Positions 1-5,805 of a DNA stretch of 6,930 nt are shown in pieces (within the stretch, counting starts at the first letter, position 1; each line of letters begins with the position of its first letter). The notes beneath the pieces are model-generated. The model was not told the origin of the DNA. It searched no databases and was given only the letters and a program-made list of their open reading frames with translations. Source of the DNA: Bacteroidota bacterium (GTDB lineage: Bacteria > Bacteroidota > Bacteroidia > Chitinophagales > LD1); the NCBI GenBank assembly GCA_018267355.1, contig JAFDYP010000351.1:1-6930 (forward strand), in the 5' to 3' direction. A program made the position numbers and the translations under genes.

Positions 1-225
1 ATGCCCTTTGAAAAGCTTGCGTATAGGGTAGACTATAGAGTCGGCCTCCAGACCAGAGGTGGATACTTGATAGAGCAAGGGTTGAAATGTGTGGTAGTTA
101 TTTTTGTCTATCAGCACTACCTGTACAGGCGCATCAAATAGCCTTTTGGACAGCTCCAGGCCACCGAAACCGCAGCCAATGATAACCACTCGTGGCAAAT
201 GAACCTCTGGTATGTTAATTTTCAT
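1..225 (-). CDS. Type II NADH dehydrogenase-like NAD(P)/FAD oxidoreductase, N-terminal part (cut by window edge)
   Basis: This is the first 75 codons of a flavoprotein; the reading frame is still open at base 1, so the C-terminus is missing. Translation from the ATG at 223-225 gives a short lead, then a beta strand and the dinucleotide-binding loop GCGFGG at residues 17-22, which binds the ADP part of FAD. An acidic residue (D40) ends the second strand, as expected for contact with the ribose. The segment NYHTFQPLLYQV at residues 43-54 is highly characteristic of the NDH-2 family. Those enzymes are peripheral membrane proteins that pass electrons from NADH to quinone without pumping protons. 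The family call rests on the N-terminus only: the second Rossmann fold and the C-terminal membrane anchor are not visible. A related sulfide:quinone or other pyridine nucleotide-disulfide oxidoreductase is less likely. The gene is divergent from the DUF1003 gene across 103 bases. Confidence 0.85.
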   Translation of the reverse strand, partial: MKINIPEVHLPRVVIIGCGFGGLELSKRLFDAPVQVVLIDKNNYHTFQPLLYQVSTSGLEADSIVYPIRKLFKGH

Positions 226-245
226 ATCTCAGAATTTTTGCGCTG

Positions 246-253
246 CAAAGGTA
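246..253 (-). promoter_or_regulatory. Bacteroidota-type -7 element for the NDH-2-like gene
   Basis: Read on the minus strand the bases are TACCTTTG, an exact fit to the Bacteroidota -7 consensus TAnnTTTG. The element ends 20 bases before the start codon at 225, so transcription would start about 14 bases before the ATG. The leader would be very short and has no Shine-Dalgarno sequence. I see no clear -33 TTTG at the usual spacing of about 18 bases, so activity is inferred from the -7 element and its position alone. Confidence 0.5.
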
Positions 254-288
254 GGTGTTTCATATTTCATTTAATGCCATATTCAAAC

Positions 289-296
289 TAAAATTG
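289..296 (+). promoter_or_regulatory. Possible weak -7 element for the DUF1003 gene
   Basis: TAAAATTG matches TAnnTTTG with one mismatch and lies 32 bases before the ATG at 329. No convincing -33 element precedes it. It is the best plus-strand candidate in this short divergent intergenic region, which is AT-rich enough to give such a match by chance. Confidence 0.25.
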
Positions 297-328
297 TACC
301 AATAAAAGCCATACCGCAAACATCCGCC

Positions 329-1048
329 ATGGAGAAAAAGACAAAAGCGACCTGTCACATCACAGGTCTGGAGCACGACCTGGACGAACTGATACCCGGA
401 GATGATGTACGGGAATCCCTGCTAGAGGAGATACGCAAAGACCATCCTGACTTCAATGAAAACTCATACATATCTACCCGCGAGCTGTTTCGCTACCGTA
501 TGCGGCAGATGGAAAATATAGTGAAGCAAGAAGTGGGCGAGATGACAGAGCTGGAGTCACAGGTAATAGACAAGCTGAAATCCAATACTTTCATATCTGA
601 CAATGTAGAGCCGAATATAGAGGCAGAAGCTACTATAGGTGAGCGCCTGGCAGACAACATCGCTGAGTTTGGCGGTAGCTGGAGTTTCATCATTTTCTTT
701 CTCACTATCATGGCAGTTTGGATGGGCATCAATGTGCTCGTATACAAAGAGCACGGCTTTGACCCATATCCATTTATCCTGCTCAATCTTGCTTTGTCGT
801 GCCTCGCGGCACTGCAGGCTCCGGTCATCATGATGAGCCAAAACAGGCAAAATGATAAGGACCGGGCCCGCAGTGAGCACGACTACCAGGTCAACCTGGC
901 AGCTGAGCTGCAGATACGCCTCCTGCATGATAAGATAGACCACATGATGCTAAACCAGCACAAGCAGATAGTGGAGATACAGCAGCTACAGCTGGAAATG
1001 CTGCAGGAACTGGTAGAAAAGATAGAGAAAGGAAAACCTAAGACCTAG
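329..1048 (+). CDS. DUF1003 family two-helix membrane protein, function unknown
   Basis: This 239-residue protein fits the DUF1003 family (Pfam PF06210), which has no established biochemical function. A hydrophilic N-terminal region starts with CHITG (residues 9-13); I recall a similar Cys-x-x-x-Gly start in other members. The family core begins near residue 104 (ERLADNIAEFGGSW) and includes two membrane helices at about 118-138 and 146-169. The short loop between them contains FDPYPF (144-149), and the hallmark LQAPVIMMSQNRQ follows at 162-174. The charged segment DKDRARSEHDYQVNL (177-190 region) and a long Gln/Leu/Glu-rich helix (about 193-233) make a probable cytoplasmic coiled coil. Charge distribution suggests both ends are cytoplasmic. 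The ATG at 329 gives an N-terminus of normal appearance and there is no strong Shine-Dalgarno sequence. The gene converges on gpmI with a four-base overlap. ATA supplies 13 of its 21 isoleucine codons, all outside the membrane helices. Confidence 0.9.
   Translation: MEKKTKATCHITGLEHDLDELIPGDDVRESLLEEIRKDHPDFNENSYISTRELFRYRMRQMENIVKQEVGEMTELESQVIDKLKSNTFISDNVEPNIEAEATIGERLADNIAEFGGSWSFIIFFLTIMAVWMGINVLVYKEHGFDPYPFILLNLALSCLAALQAPVIMMSQNRQNDKDRARSEHDYQVNLAAELQIRLLHDKIDHMMLNQHKQIVEIQQLQLEMLQELVEKIEKGKPKT
1045..1048. other. Shared CTAG: overlapping stop codons of two convergent genes
   Basis: The palindrome CTAG reads TAG on both strands. Bases 1046-1048 end the DUF1003 gene and the complement of 1047-1045 ends gpmI. 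There is no intergenic space, and I see no hairpin plus T-run between the two coding regions. Each transcript must therefore end inside the other gene, or by another mechanism. Confidence 0.9.
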
Positions 1049-2571
1049 AACAAAGCTTTTCCTGTCATTTCATGAGGCTGTGGCAATCCCATCAATTTCA
1101 GTACTGTGGGTGCTATATCAGCTAGTCCTCCATTTTTCAGATCCGGCTTTAGTTGGTTGTCTATGAGAAATAGCGGTACAGGATTTTTAGTGTGAGCAGT
1201 ATTGGGCGAGCCATCATCATTGATCACATAGTCAGCATTGCCGTGATCTGCGGTCAGGAGTATGGCATAGCCATTGGCCAGACATGTCGTGACCAGCTTT
1301 TCCACACAGTTATTGACGGCCTCACAGGCCTTGACCACCGCACTGAAAACGCCCGTATGCCCTACCATGTCGGCGTTGGCATAGTTCAGACAGATGAAGT
1401 CGGGCTGTTTTTCGTTGATATATTTTACCGCTCTGTCGGTCAGTCCGTATGCGCTCATCTCCGGCTGCAGGTCATAGGTGGCTACCTTGGGGGAGGGCTC
1501 CATGATCCGCTCCTCTCCGGGAAATAGCGCTTCCCGCCCTCCGCTGAAAAAGAAGGTGACGTGCGGATATTTCTCCGTTTCGGCTGCGCGCAGTTGAGTC
1601 TTACCGGCGTCAGATACCACCTCGCCGAGGGTCATGGTCAGGTCGTCGTTAGAGAAAATATTCTTGACATTCCGGAAAGTATGGTCATAGATAGTAAGGG
1701 TAGTATAGTTGAGATCCAGTTTTTTCATACCCTGCTCAGGAAAATCCTGCTGCGTTAGCGCCTTTGTGATCTCCCGGCAGCGGTCAGTACGAAAGTTGAA
1801 ACATAGTACTGCGTCTCCATTCCTGATCAGGGAGAGTGGCGTGCCCACAGCATCCGTCACGAGTATGGGCTTGACAAATTCATCTGTGACATCGGCATCG
1901 TATGATTCTTTCACAGCTGCCAGCGCGTCGGTGGTTTTCTTGCCCTCGCCCTTTACCAGCATGTCATAGGCCAGTTGTATGCGTTCCCATCGGTTATCCC
2001 GATCCATAGCGTAGTAGCGACCGCAGACAGAGGCTATCCTGCCTGCAGAGGTTTTGAGAAAAGTCTCAAGATCTCCGAGATAGCGCAGGCCGCTGCGAGG
2101 GTCTGTATCCCTGCCATCAGTAAAAGCATGAATGAAAACCTGATCGGCACTGAGTCCATTTGCCTTGGCTATATCACAGATAGCGCGCAGGTGTGCAGTA
2201 TGAGAGTGCACTCCCCCATCTGATACCAGTCCCATCAGGTGCAGCGGTTTTTGATTTTCACGGCAGTACCTGATGGTGTCGAGTAGTGTCGGATTTCCGG
2301 CCAGCTCTCCATCCCGCACTGCGATATTGATGCGGAGGAGCTCCTGATACACCACTCTACCGGCTCCGATATTGAGGTGACCCACCTCGCTATTGCCCAT
2401 CTGGCCATCCGGCAGGCCTACGGCTTCTCCATGAGTGATGAGCTCTGAGTGCGCATATTTTGTGTATAAACCATTGATAAAGGGCACATTGGCCTGGGCT
2501 ATGGCGCTGCGCTCGGGCTGGCTGCCATGGCCCCAGCCGTCCATGATGATGAGGGCTACCTTGCGATTCAT
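1045..2571 (-). CDS. gpmI: 2,3-bisphosphoglycerate-independent phosphoglycerate mutase
   Basis: This enzyme interconverts 3- and 2-phosphoglycerate in glycolysis and gluconeogenesis through a phosphoserine intermediate and two manganese ions in the cytoplasm. At 508 residues it has the normal family length. The phosphatase-type metal site is complete: D11 in IIMDGWG, nucleophile S61 in GNSEVGHLNIGAGR, D401 and H405 in NADMVGH, D442 and H443 in TADHGNAD, and H460 in NTAHTKNPVP. Substrate-site residues of the inserted transferase domain (about 77-300) are also present: H122 in GGVHSH, DGRD at 152-155, R185 and R191, and R261 and R264 in FNFRTDR. The C-terminus ends in the usual LMGLPQPHEMTGKALF form. 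Start is the ATG at 2571, directly before the canonical first strand; no better upstream start is seen. Isoleucine codons are mostly ATC (16 of 26), unlike several neighbours, which fits a highly expressed gene. It is divergent from the DUF4783 gene and convergent with the DUF1003 gene. Confidence 0.98.
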   Translation of the reverse strand: MNRKVALIIMDGWGHGSQPERSAIAQANVPFINGLYTKYAHSELITHGEAVGLPDGQMGNSEVGHLNIGAGRVVYQELLRINIAVRDGELAGNPTLLDTIRYCRENQKPLHLMGLVSDGGVHSHTAHLRAICDIAKANGLSADQVFIHAFTDGRDTDPRSGLRYLGDLETFLKTSAGRIASVCGRYYAMDRDNRWERIQLAYDMLVKGEGKKTTDALAAVKESYDADVTDEFVKPILVTDAVGTPLSLIRNGDAVLCFNFRTDRCREITKALTQQDFPEQGMKKLDLNYTTLTIYDHTFRNVKNIFSNDDLTMTLGEVVSDAGKTQLRAAETEKYPHVTFFFSGGREALFPGEERIMEPSPKVATYDLQPEMSAYGLTDRAVKYINEKQPDFICLNYANADMVGHTGVFSAVVKACEAVNNCVEKLVTTCLANGYAILLTADHGNADYVINDDGSPNTAHTKNPVPLFLIDNQLKPDLKNGGLADIAPTVLKLMGLPQPHEMTGKALF

Positions 2572-2670
2572 TGCACTAAAAACTTACCTCGACTTTTTAA
2601 ATAAAATACTTGATTATCTCAATAATTGGCACGAATTTCGTAAGAATAGCGATAGTTTCACAAATTGTAT

Positions 2671-2678
2671 CAAAATTA
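2671..2678 (-). promoter_or_regulatory. Possible -7 element for gpmI
   Basis: The minus strand reads TAATTTTG, an exact TAnnTTTG match, about 100 bases before the gpmI start. A partial -33-like GTTT lies 17 bases further upstream, within the first codons of the divergent gene. If used, it would give a gpmI leader of about 90 bases. The region is AT-rich, so chance is possible. Confidence 0.3.
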
Positions 2679-2680
2679 AA

Positions 2681-3076
2681 ATGAGAGCCTTATATAAACT
2701 CTTTGCGGTCCTGTTTATCAGTACGACTTTTTTTGTCAGTGCGAGCCAGGCGCAAAGTTTTGATAACATAGAATCTGCCATCGGCTCCGGCGATGTATCT
2801 GCCCTGTCACAATACTTTTCCGGCAATGTGGAGATACATATCCGCGATGCACAAAACTCATACAGCAAATCTCAGGCTGAGGCCGTATTGAAAAACTTTT
2901 TCAGCTCGCACTCTCCCAGGTCTTTCTCTGTGCAGCACAGGGGTGAGTCTCCCGGCGGGGCTAAGTACTTTATGGGCAATCTGTCTACTACAGCCGGCTC
3001 CTACAGGACCTATGTCTATGCGAAACAGGTCAATGGCGTCTTTGCCATCCAGGAGATACGCTTTGAAGAGCAGTAG
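2681..3076 (+). CDS. Small secreted DUF4783 protein, NTF2-like fold expected
   Basis: The product has 131 residues. Residues 1-24 form a typical signal peptide: a basic start (MRALYK), a hydrophobic core (LFAVLFISTTFFVSA) and a likely cleavage after SQA at residue 24. The mature part of about 107 residues resembles DUF4783 (PF16022), a Bacteroidota family expected to adopt an NTF2-like alpha/beta cone. It contains an initial helix with SFDNIESAIGSGDVSALSQYF, then SGNVEIHI, a helix around SKSQAEAVLKNFF, and beta strands to the final EIRFEEQ. No catalytic residues are apparent and the function is unknown; export to the periplasm or beyond is inferred. The ATG at 2681 is chosen because the signal peptide begins there. 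An in-frame ATG at 2435 would bury the signal peptide and overlap gpmI by 137 bases. The downstream hydrolase gene lies 100 bases away with its own candidate promoter, so co-transcription is uncertain. Confidence 0.88.
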   Translation: MRALYKLFAVLFISTTFFVSASQAQSFDNIESAIGSGDVSALSQYFSGNVEIHIRDAQNSYSKSQAEAVLKNFFSSHSPRSFSVQHRGESPGGAKYFMGNLSTTAGSYRTYVYAKQVNGVFAIQEIRFEEQ

Positions 3077-3149
3077 ACCTATCACTGACCTTTCATTCAA
3101 CTACCACTTTTTCCGACTCATTGCTGCCACAGTTGAGCCTGGCATTCTG

Positions 3150-3157
3150 TAATTTTG
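3150..3157 (+). promoter_or_regulatory. Bacteroidota-type -7 element for the hydrolase gene
   Basis: TAATTTTG is an exact TAnnTTTG match ending 19 bases before the ATG at 3177, so the leader would be only about 12 bases if the first ATG is used. A TTG occurs at 3133-3135, but its 14-base spacing is shorter than usual. The short leader makes the second in-frame ATG, at 3189, a reasonable alternative start. Confidence 0.5.
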
Positions 3158-3176
3158 CATTGAAATTTCTGATGCA

Positions 3177-4454
3177 ATGCGTGCCTGTATGTTACCCGGT
3201 TTTTTTAAGATATTTCTATCCCTCTCTTTTCTTGCCTGCACCTGCCTGATACCAGTCCGCGCGGCTGATGCCGCTCCGGCCAAAGCCGGCGATATAGTCA
3301 GCTATGACCTGATCAAAAACTACCCTCAGGAAGAGCTGAAGGCTTTTTTCAAGCAGCAGCATATCCCCAGTGTCATGCTCGGAGTGAAGCACGGTATCAA
3401 CATCTATGAGGTCGTCTACCTGACCACCTATACAGATGGCTCTCTGGTCAGGGCGTCGGGTATGCTGTTTGTCCCTCAAGCCAATACCGAGCCCGCCCCT
3501 ACTATGATCTACAATCACGGCACAGAGATCTGCAGAGAGAGTATTTTTGATGGCACGGGAGAGCAAAGCATTTGTCTGGCTTTTGCCACTGATGGCTACA
3601 TCGTGCTCTGTCCCGACTATATAGGCAAGGGCCTGGGTGACCGCTCGCAGCTATACCTCGATGCCAAAACAGAAGCCGGAGCATCGGTAGATATGCTGAT
3701 CGCAGTGAATGATCTGCTACCCTCGCTGCAGATCAAAAAGGGAGACCAGCTATTTGTGACCGGATACTCGCAGGGTGGCCATGCCGCTATGGCTACACAT
3801 AGATTGCTGCAGGCTCAGTATGCCGATCGGTTTCCTGTGACCGCCTCCTCTCCCATGAGTGGCCCGTACGATGTAGAAAATACTGTGTACACCACACGCA
3901 GGAAGCACTACGACTACCCGGGCTACCTGGCTTTTATGCTTGCGTCTTTTTATGAGACGCAGGGAGGTATGCAGCTGATGAGAGATGCGCTGGTAGCCCC
4001 ATATGATACCATCTTGCCTAAACTCGTAGATGGGGCATGGCCCATGGAGGTGATTGACGCAAACATGCCTGACACGGCCTTCAAAGCAGTAAAAAATGAA
4101 TTCTATCTGGACTTTGAGCAAAACAAAAACTCACCCTTCAGGCGGTATCTCGCTTCAAACAATGTATATGACTGGAAGCCCGATGCCCCGGTACAGCTCT
4201 GCTATTGCAAGGGTGACGAACAGGTGACCTATAAAAACTCTCTCACAGCCTATGAGACCATGAAGAAGAATGGAGCCAGGCATGTAGAGCTTTGGCAAGC
4301 AGGCCGTAAGTTTCATCATGTCAACTGTGCCCTTTTTGCAGTGATCTATACCAAAATGTTTTTCGATGAGTTTCGGGAGGGCAGACCCATGCGCCACGGT
4401 CCCCTTTACAAAAGACTCCTGCTGGATATAGGCAAGCTCGCTGTCAAACCCTGA
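3177..4454 (+). CDS. Secreted alpha/beta-hydrolase (lipase/esterase-like)
   Basis: This 425-residue protein has a signal peptide in about the first 29-32 residues (hydrophobic core FFKIFLSLSFLACTCLIP, cleavage probably after VRA or ADA). The alpha/beta-hydrolase core is clear. NHGT at 113-116 is the oxyanion-hole strand-turn, DGYIVLCPDYIGKG (139-152) follows, and the nucleophile elbow GYSQGG places the catalytic serine at S198. The acid is probably D347 in CKGDEQV, and the base is H380 or H381 in RKFHHVNC. Between the elbow and the acid, about 110 residues (225-335) form a helical lid. The overall plan resembles secretory lipases (PF03583 type), but the substrate cannot be read from sequence; an ester or short acyl peptide is possible. 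C21 is not in a proper lipobox, so a lipoprotein is unlikely. The start is the ATG at 3177; the ATG at 3189 gives an equally good signal peptide. No neighbour suggests a pathway. Confidence 0.88.
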   Translation: MRACMLPGFFKIFLSLSFLACTCLIPVRAADAAPAKAGDIVSYDLIKNYPQEELKAFFKQQHIPSVMLGVKHGINIYEVVYLTTYTDGSLVRASGMLFVPQANTEPAPTMIYNHGTEICRESIFDGTGEQSICLAFATDGYIVLCPDYIGKGLGDRSQLYLDAKTEAGASVDMLIAVNDLLPSLQIKKGDQLFVTGYSQGGHAAMATHRLLQAQYADRFPVTASSPMSGPYDVENTVYTTRRKHYDYPGYLAFMLASFYETQGGMQLMRDALVAPYDTILPKLVDGAWPMEVIDANMPDTAFKAVKNEFYLDFEQNKNSPFRRYLASNNVYDWKPDAPVQLCYCKGDEQVTYKNSLTAYETMKKNGARHVELWQAGRKFHHVNCALFAVIYTKMFFDEFREGRPMRHGPLYKRLLLDIGKLAVKP

Positions 4455-4472
4455 TCTTTTCTCGATAGCCCT

Positions 4473-4489
4473 TATATACAAAATATATA
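4473..4489. repeat. Short AT-rich palindrome downstream of the hydrolase gene
   Basis: TATATA at 4473-4478 and 4484-4489 flank a five-base spacer. Each arm is its own complement, so the pair can form an inverted repeat. It lies 18 bases past the hydrolase stop, but lacks GC pairs and a T-run, so it is a poor terminator. It may be only local AT-richness. Confidence 0.3.
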
Positions 4490-4525
4490 CTGTAAGGAGC
4501 TTAACCTACTGTCATCGTTTCGTGG

Positions 4526-4533
4526 TATCTTTA
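4526..4533 (+). promoter_or_regulatory. Possible weak -7 element for the histidine kinase gene
   Basis: TATCTTTA matches TAnnTTTG except at the last base and ends 24 bases before the ATG at 4558. No clear -33 element is seen. It overlaps the TTTAAG direct repeat. Confidence 0.25.
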
Positions 4534-4545
4534 AGTTACTTTAAG
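4530..4545 (+). repeat. Tandem TTTAAG half-sites, 10-base period
   Basis: TTTAAG occurs at 4530-4535 and again at 4540-4545, exactly one helical turn apart, 12 bases before the kinase start. Two in-phase half-sites can mark a regulator operator, but the motif is short and AT-rich, and no binding protein is implied by the sequence. The second copy runs into AAGGA (4543-4547), a possible Shine-Dalgarno sequence 10 bases before the start codon. Confidence 0.3.
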
Positions 4546-4557
4546 GAAGAAGTATAG

Positions 4558-5787
4558 ATGATAGCCGATAGAAAGCATACCATCTCCTACACTTTGGGTA
4601 TGGAGCTGCTGGTCCATACCGTACAGGAGCTATCCATGGCACGCAGCATGGATCAGGTCACAGCCATAGTGCGCAGTGCAGCCCGCAGGCTGACTGGTGC
4701 TGATGGGGCTACATTTGTTCTAAAAGACGGTGACAACTGCTACTATGTAGATGAGGATGCCATTGAGCCGCTCTGGAAAGGTCACAGGTTTCCTCTCACC
4801 TCCTGCGTGAGCGGATGGGCTATGCTGAATAAAAAGGCAGTGGTCATCCCGGATATCTATGACGACGAGCGCGTGCCTGTAGAGGCATACAGGCCTACTT
4901 TCGTCAAAACGATGGTAATGGTGCCGGTCAGGCAGATAAATCCCATAGCGGCTATTGGAAACTATTGGGCCTACCAGCATACCCCATCTTTAGAGCAGGT
5001 CAAGCTGCTACAGTCCCTGGCAGACATCACCGCTGTGACCATAGAGAATATAGAGATGTACAACGATCTGGAGCGGCGGGTAGTGGACCGTACTGCAGCA
5101 CTGCAGGCAGCCAACGCAAATCTGGAATCCTTCTCCTACTCCGTATCTCATGACCTACGTGCACCGCTGCGAACCGTTATCGGCTTCACAGATATGGTGG
5201 TGAGTGACCCGGACCGCACCATAGACGATAGCTCGCGTGAGCTCATTACCAAAGTGATGAAAAATGCGAAAAACATGTATCAGACCATAGATGACCTGAT
5301 CTCGTTTTTCACTATGGGCCAAAAAGATCTGATACGCACCCCCACCTCCATGATGGAGATGGTACAAAAGATCTGTGAAAACTGCCTGGAGGCCGAGCCA
5401 CTGCGGGATATTGAGTTCAAAATAGATACCCTGCATGATGTGCAGGCAGACAGCGTCACCATGCAGCACGTCTGGACCAATCTGATACAGAATGCTGTGA
5501 AATATTCGCGGCAGAAGCCACATGCCCTCATAGAAATAAGCTCCGAGGCCAAGGAAGACAAAATAATCTATCATGTCGCAGACAATGGTGCCGGCTTTGA
5601 TATGACATACTACCACCAGTTGTTTGAGGCATTCAAACGACTGCATAGCGGAAGGGACTTCGAGGGTTCGGGTATAGGACTATCTATCGTCCACAAGATC
5701 ATCACACGGCATGGCGGTGAGATATGGGCTGAGTCTGAGGAGGGCAAGGGATCTACTTTCTTCTTCTCACTACCCATCGTGTCCTGA
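4558..5787 (+). CDS. Soluble GAF-domain sensor histidine kinase
   Basis: This 409-residue cytoplasmic kinase has no signal peptide or membrane helix. Residues of about 14-165 form a GAF sensor domain, seen in GADGATFVLKDGD, the SGWAMLNKKAVVIPDIYDDERVP segment (residues 85-107) and IGNYWAYQH near its end. The ligand is unknown and I cannot identify a chromophore cysteine. A helical linker (166-192, LERRVVDRTAALQAANANLE) leads to the HisKA dimerisation domain with the H-box SYSVSHDLRAPLR, phosphoacceptor H198. The ATPase domain is intact: N-box NLIQNAVKYS (308-317), G1 DNGAGFD (342-348), F-box LFEAFKRLH (355-363) and G2 GSGIGLSIV (370-378). The H-box type is the one seen in phytochrome-like and related soluble kinases. 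No response regulator is encoded nearby, so it is an orphan in this window. The ATG at 4558 is preceded by a possible AAGGA 10 bases upstream. ATA is its commonest isoleucine codon (16 of 32). Confidence 0.95.
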   Translation: MIADRKHTISYTLGMELLVHTVQELSMARSMDQVTAIVRSAARRLTGADGATFVLKDGDNCYYVDEDAIEPLWKGHRFPLTSCVSGWAMLNKKAVVIPDIYDDERVPVEAYRPTFVKTMVMVPVRQINPIAAIGNYWAYQHTPSLEQVKLLQSLADITAVTIENIEMYNDLERRVVDRTAALQAANANLESFSYSVSHDLRAPLRTVIGFTDMVVSDPDRTIDDSSRELITKVMKNAKNMYQTIDDLISFFTMGQKDLIRTPTSMMEMVQKICENCLEAEPLRDIEFKIDTLHDVQADSVTMQHVWTNLIQNAVKYSRQKPHALIEISSEAKEDKIIYHVADNGAGFDMTYYHQLFEAFKRLHSGRDFEGSGIGLSIVHKIITRHGGEIWAESEEGKGSTFFFSLPIVS

Positions 5788-5805
5788 GGGCAGAAGACGC
5801 AACTC
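5788..5805. other. 18-base convergent gap between kinase and FTR1 genes
   Basis: The kinase TGA (5785-5787) and the FTR1 TAA (complement of 5808-5806) face each other with only 18 bases between. No hairpin with a T-run is visible, so as at 1045-1048 the transcripts probably overlap the opposing gene. Confidence 0.6.

Noticed and set aside
2435..2680. In-frame upstream extension of the DUF4783 gene to an ATG at 2435
   Set aside because: It would add 82 residues antisense to the start of gpmI and would place a clear signal peptide in the middle of the protein. The ATG at 2681 puts the signal peptide at the N-terminus.
3195..3245. Lipoprotein signal on the hydrolase (cysteines C21 and C23 in the signal region)
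   Set aside because: The residues before C21 (F-L-A) and C23 (A-C-T) do not fit a good lipobox, while Ala-rich sites at residues 27-33 fit ordinary signal peptidase cleavage.
4473..4489. TATATA inverted pair as a terminator for the hydrolase gene
   Set aside because: The stem would be six A-T pairs with no GC and no following T-run, too weak for an intrinsic terminator.
5155..5646. Minus-strand open frame of 163 codons opposite the histidine kinase
   Set aside because: It overlaps the H-box to F-box coding region of the kinase, has no plausible promoter or domain, and is best explained as a shadow frame.
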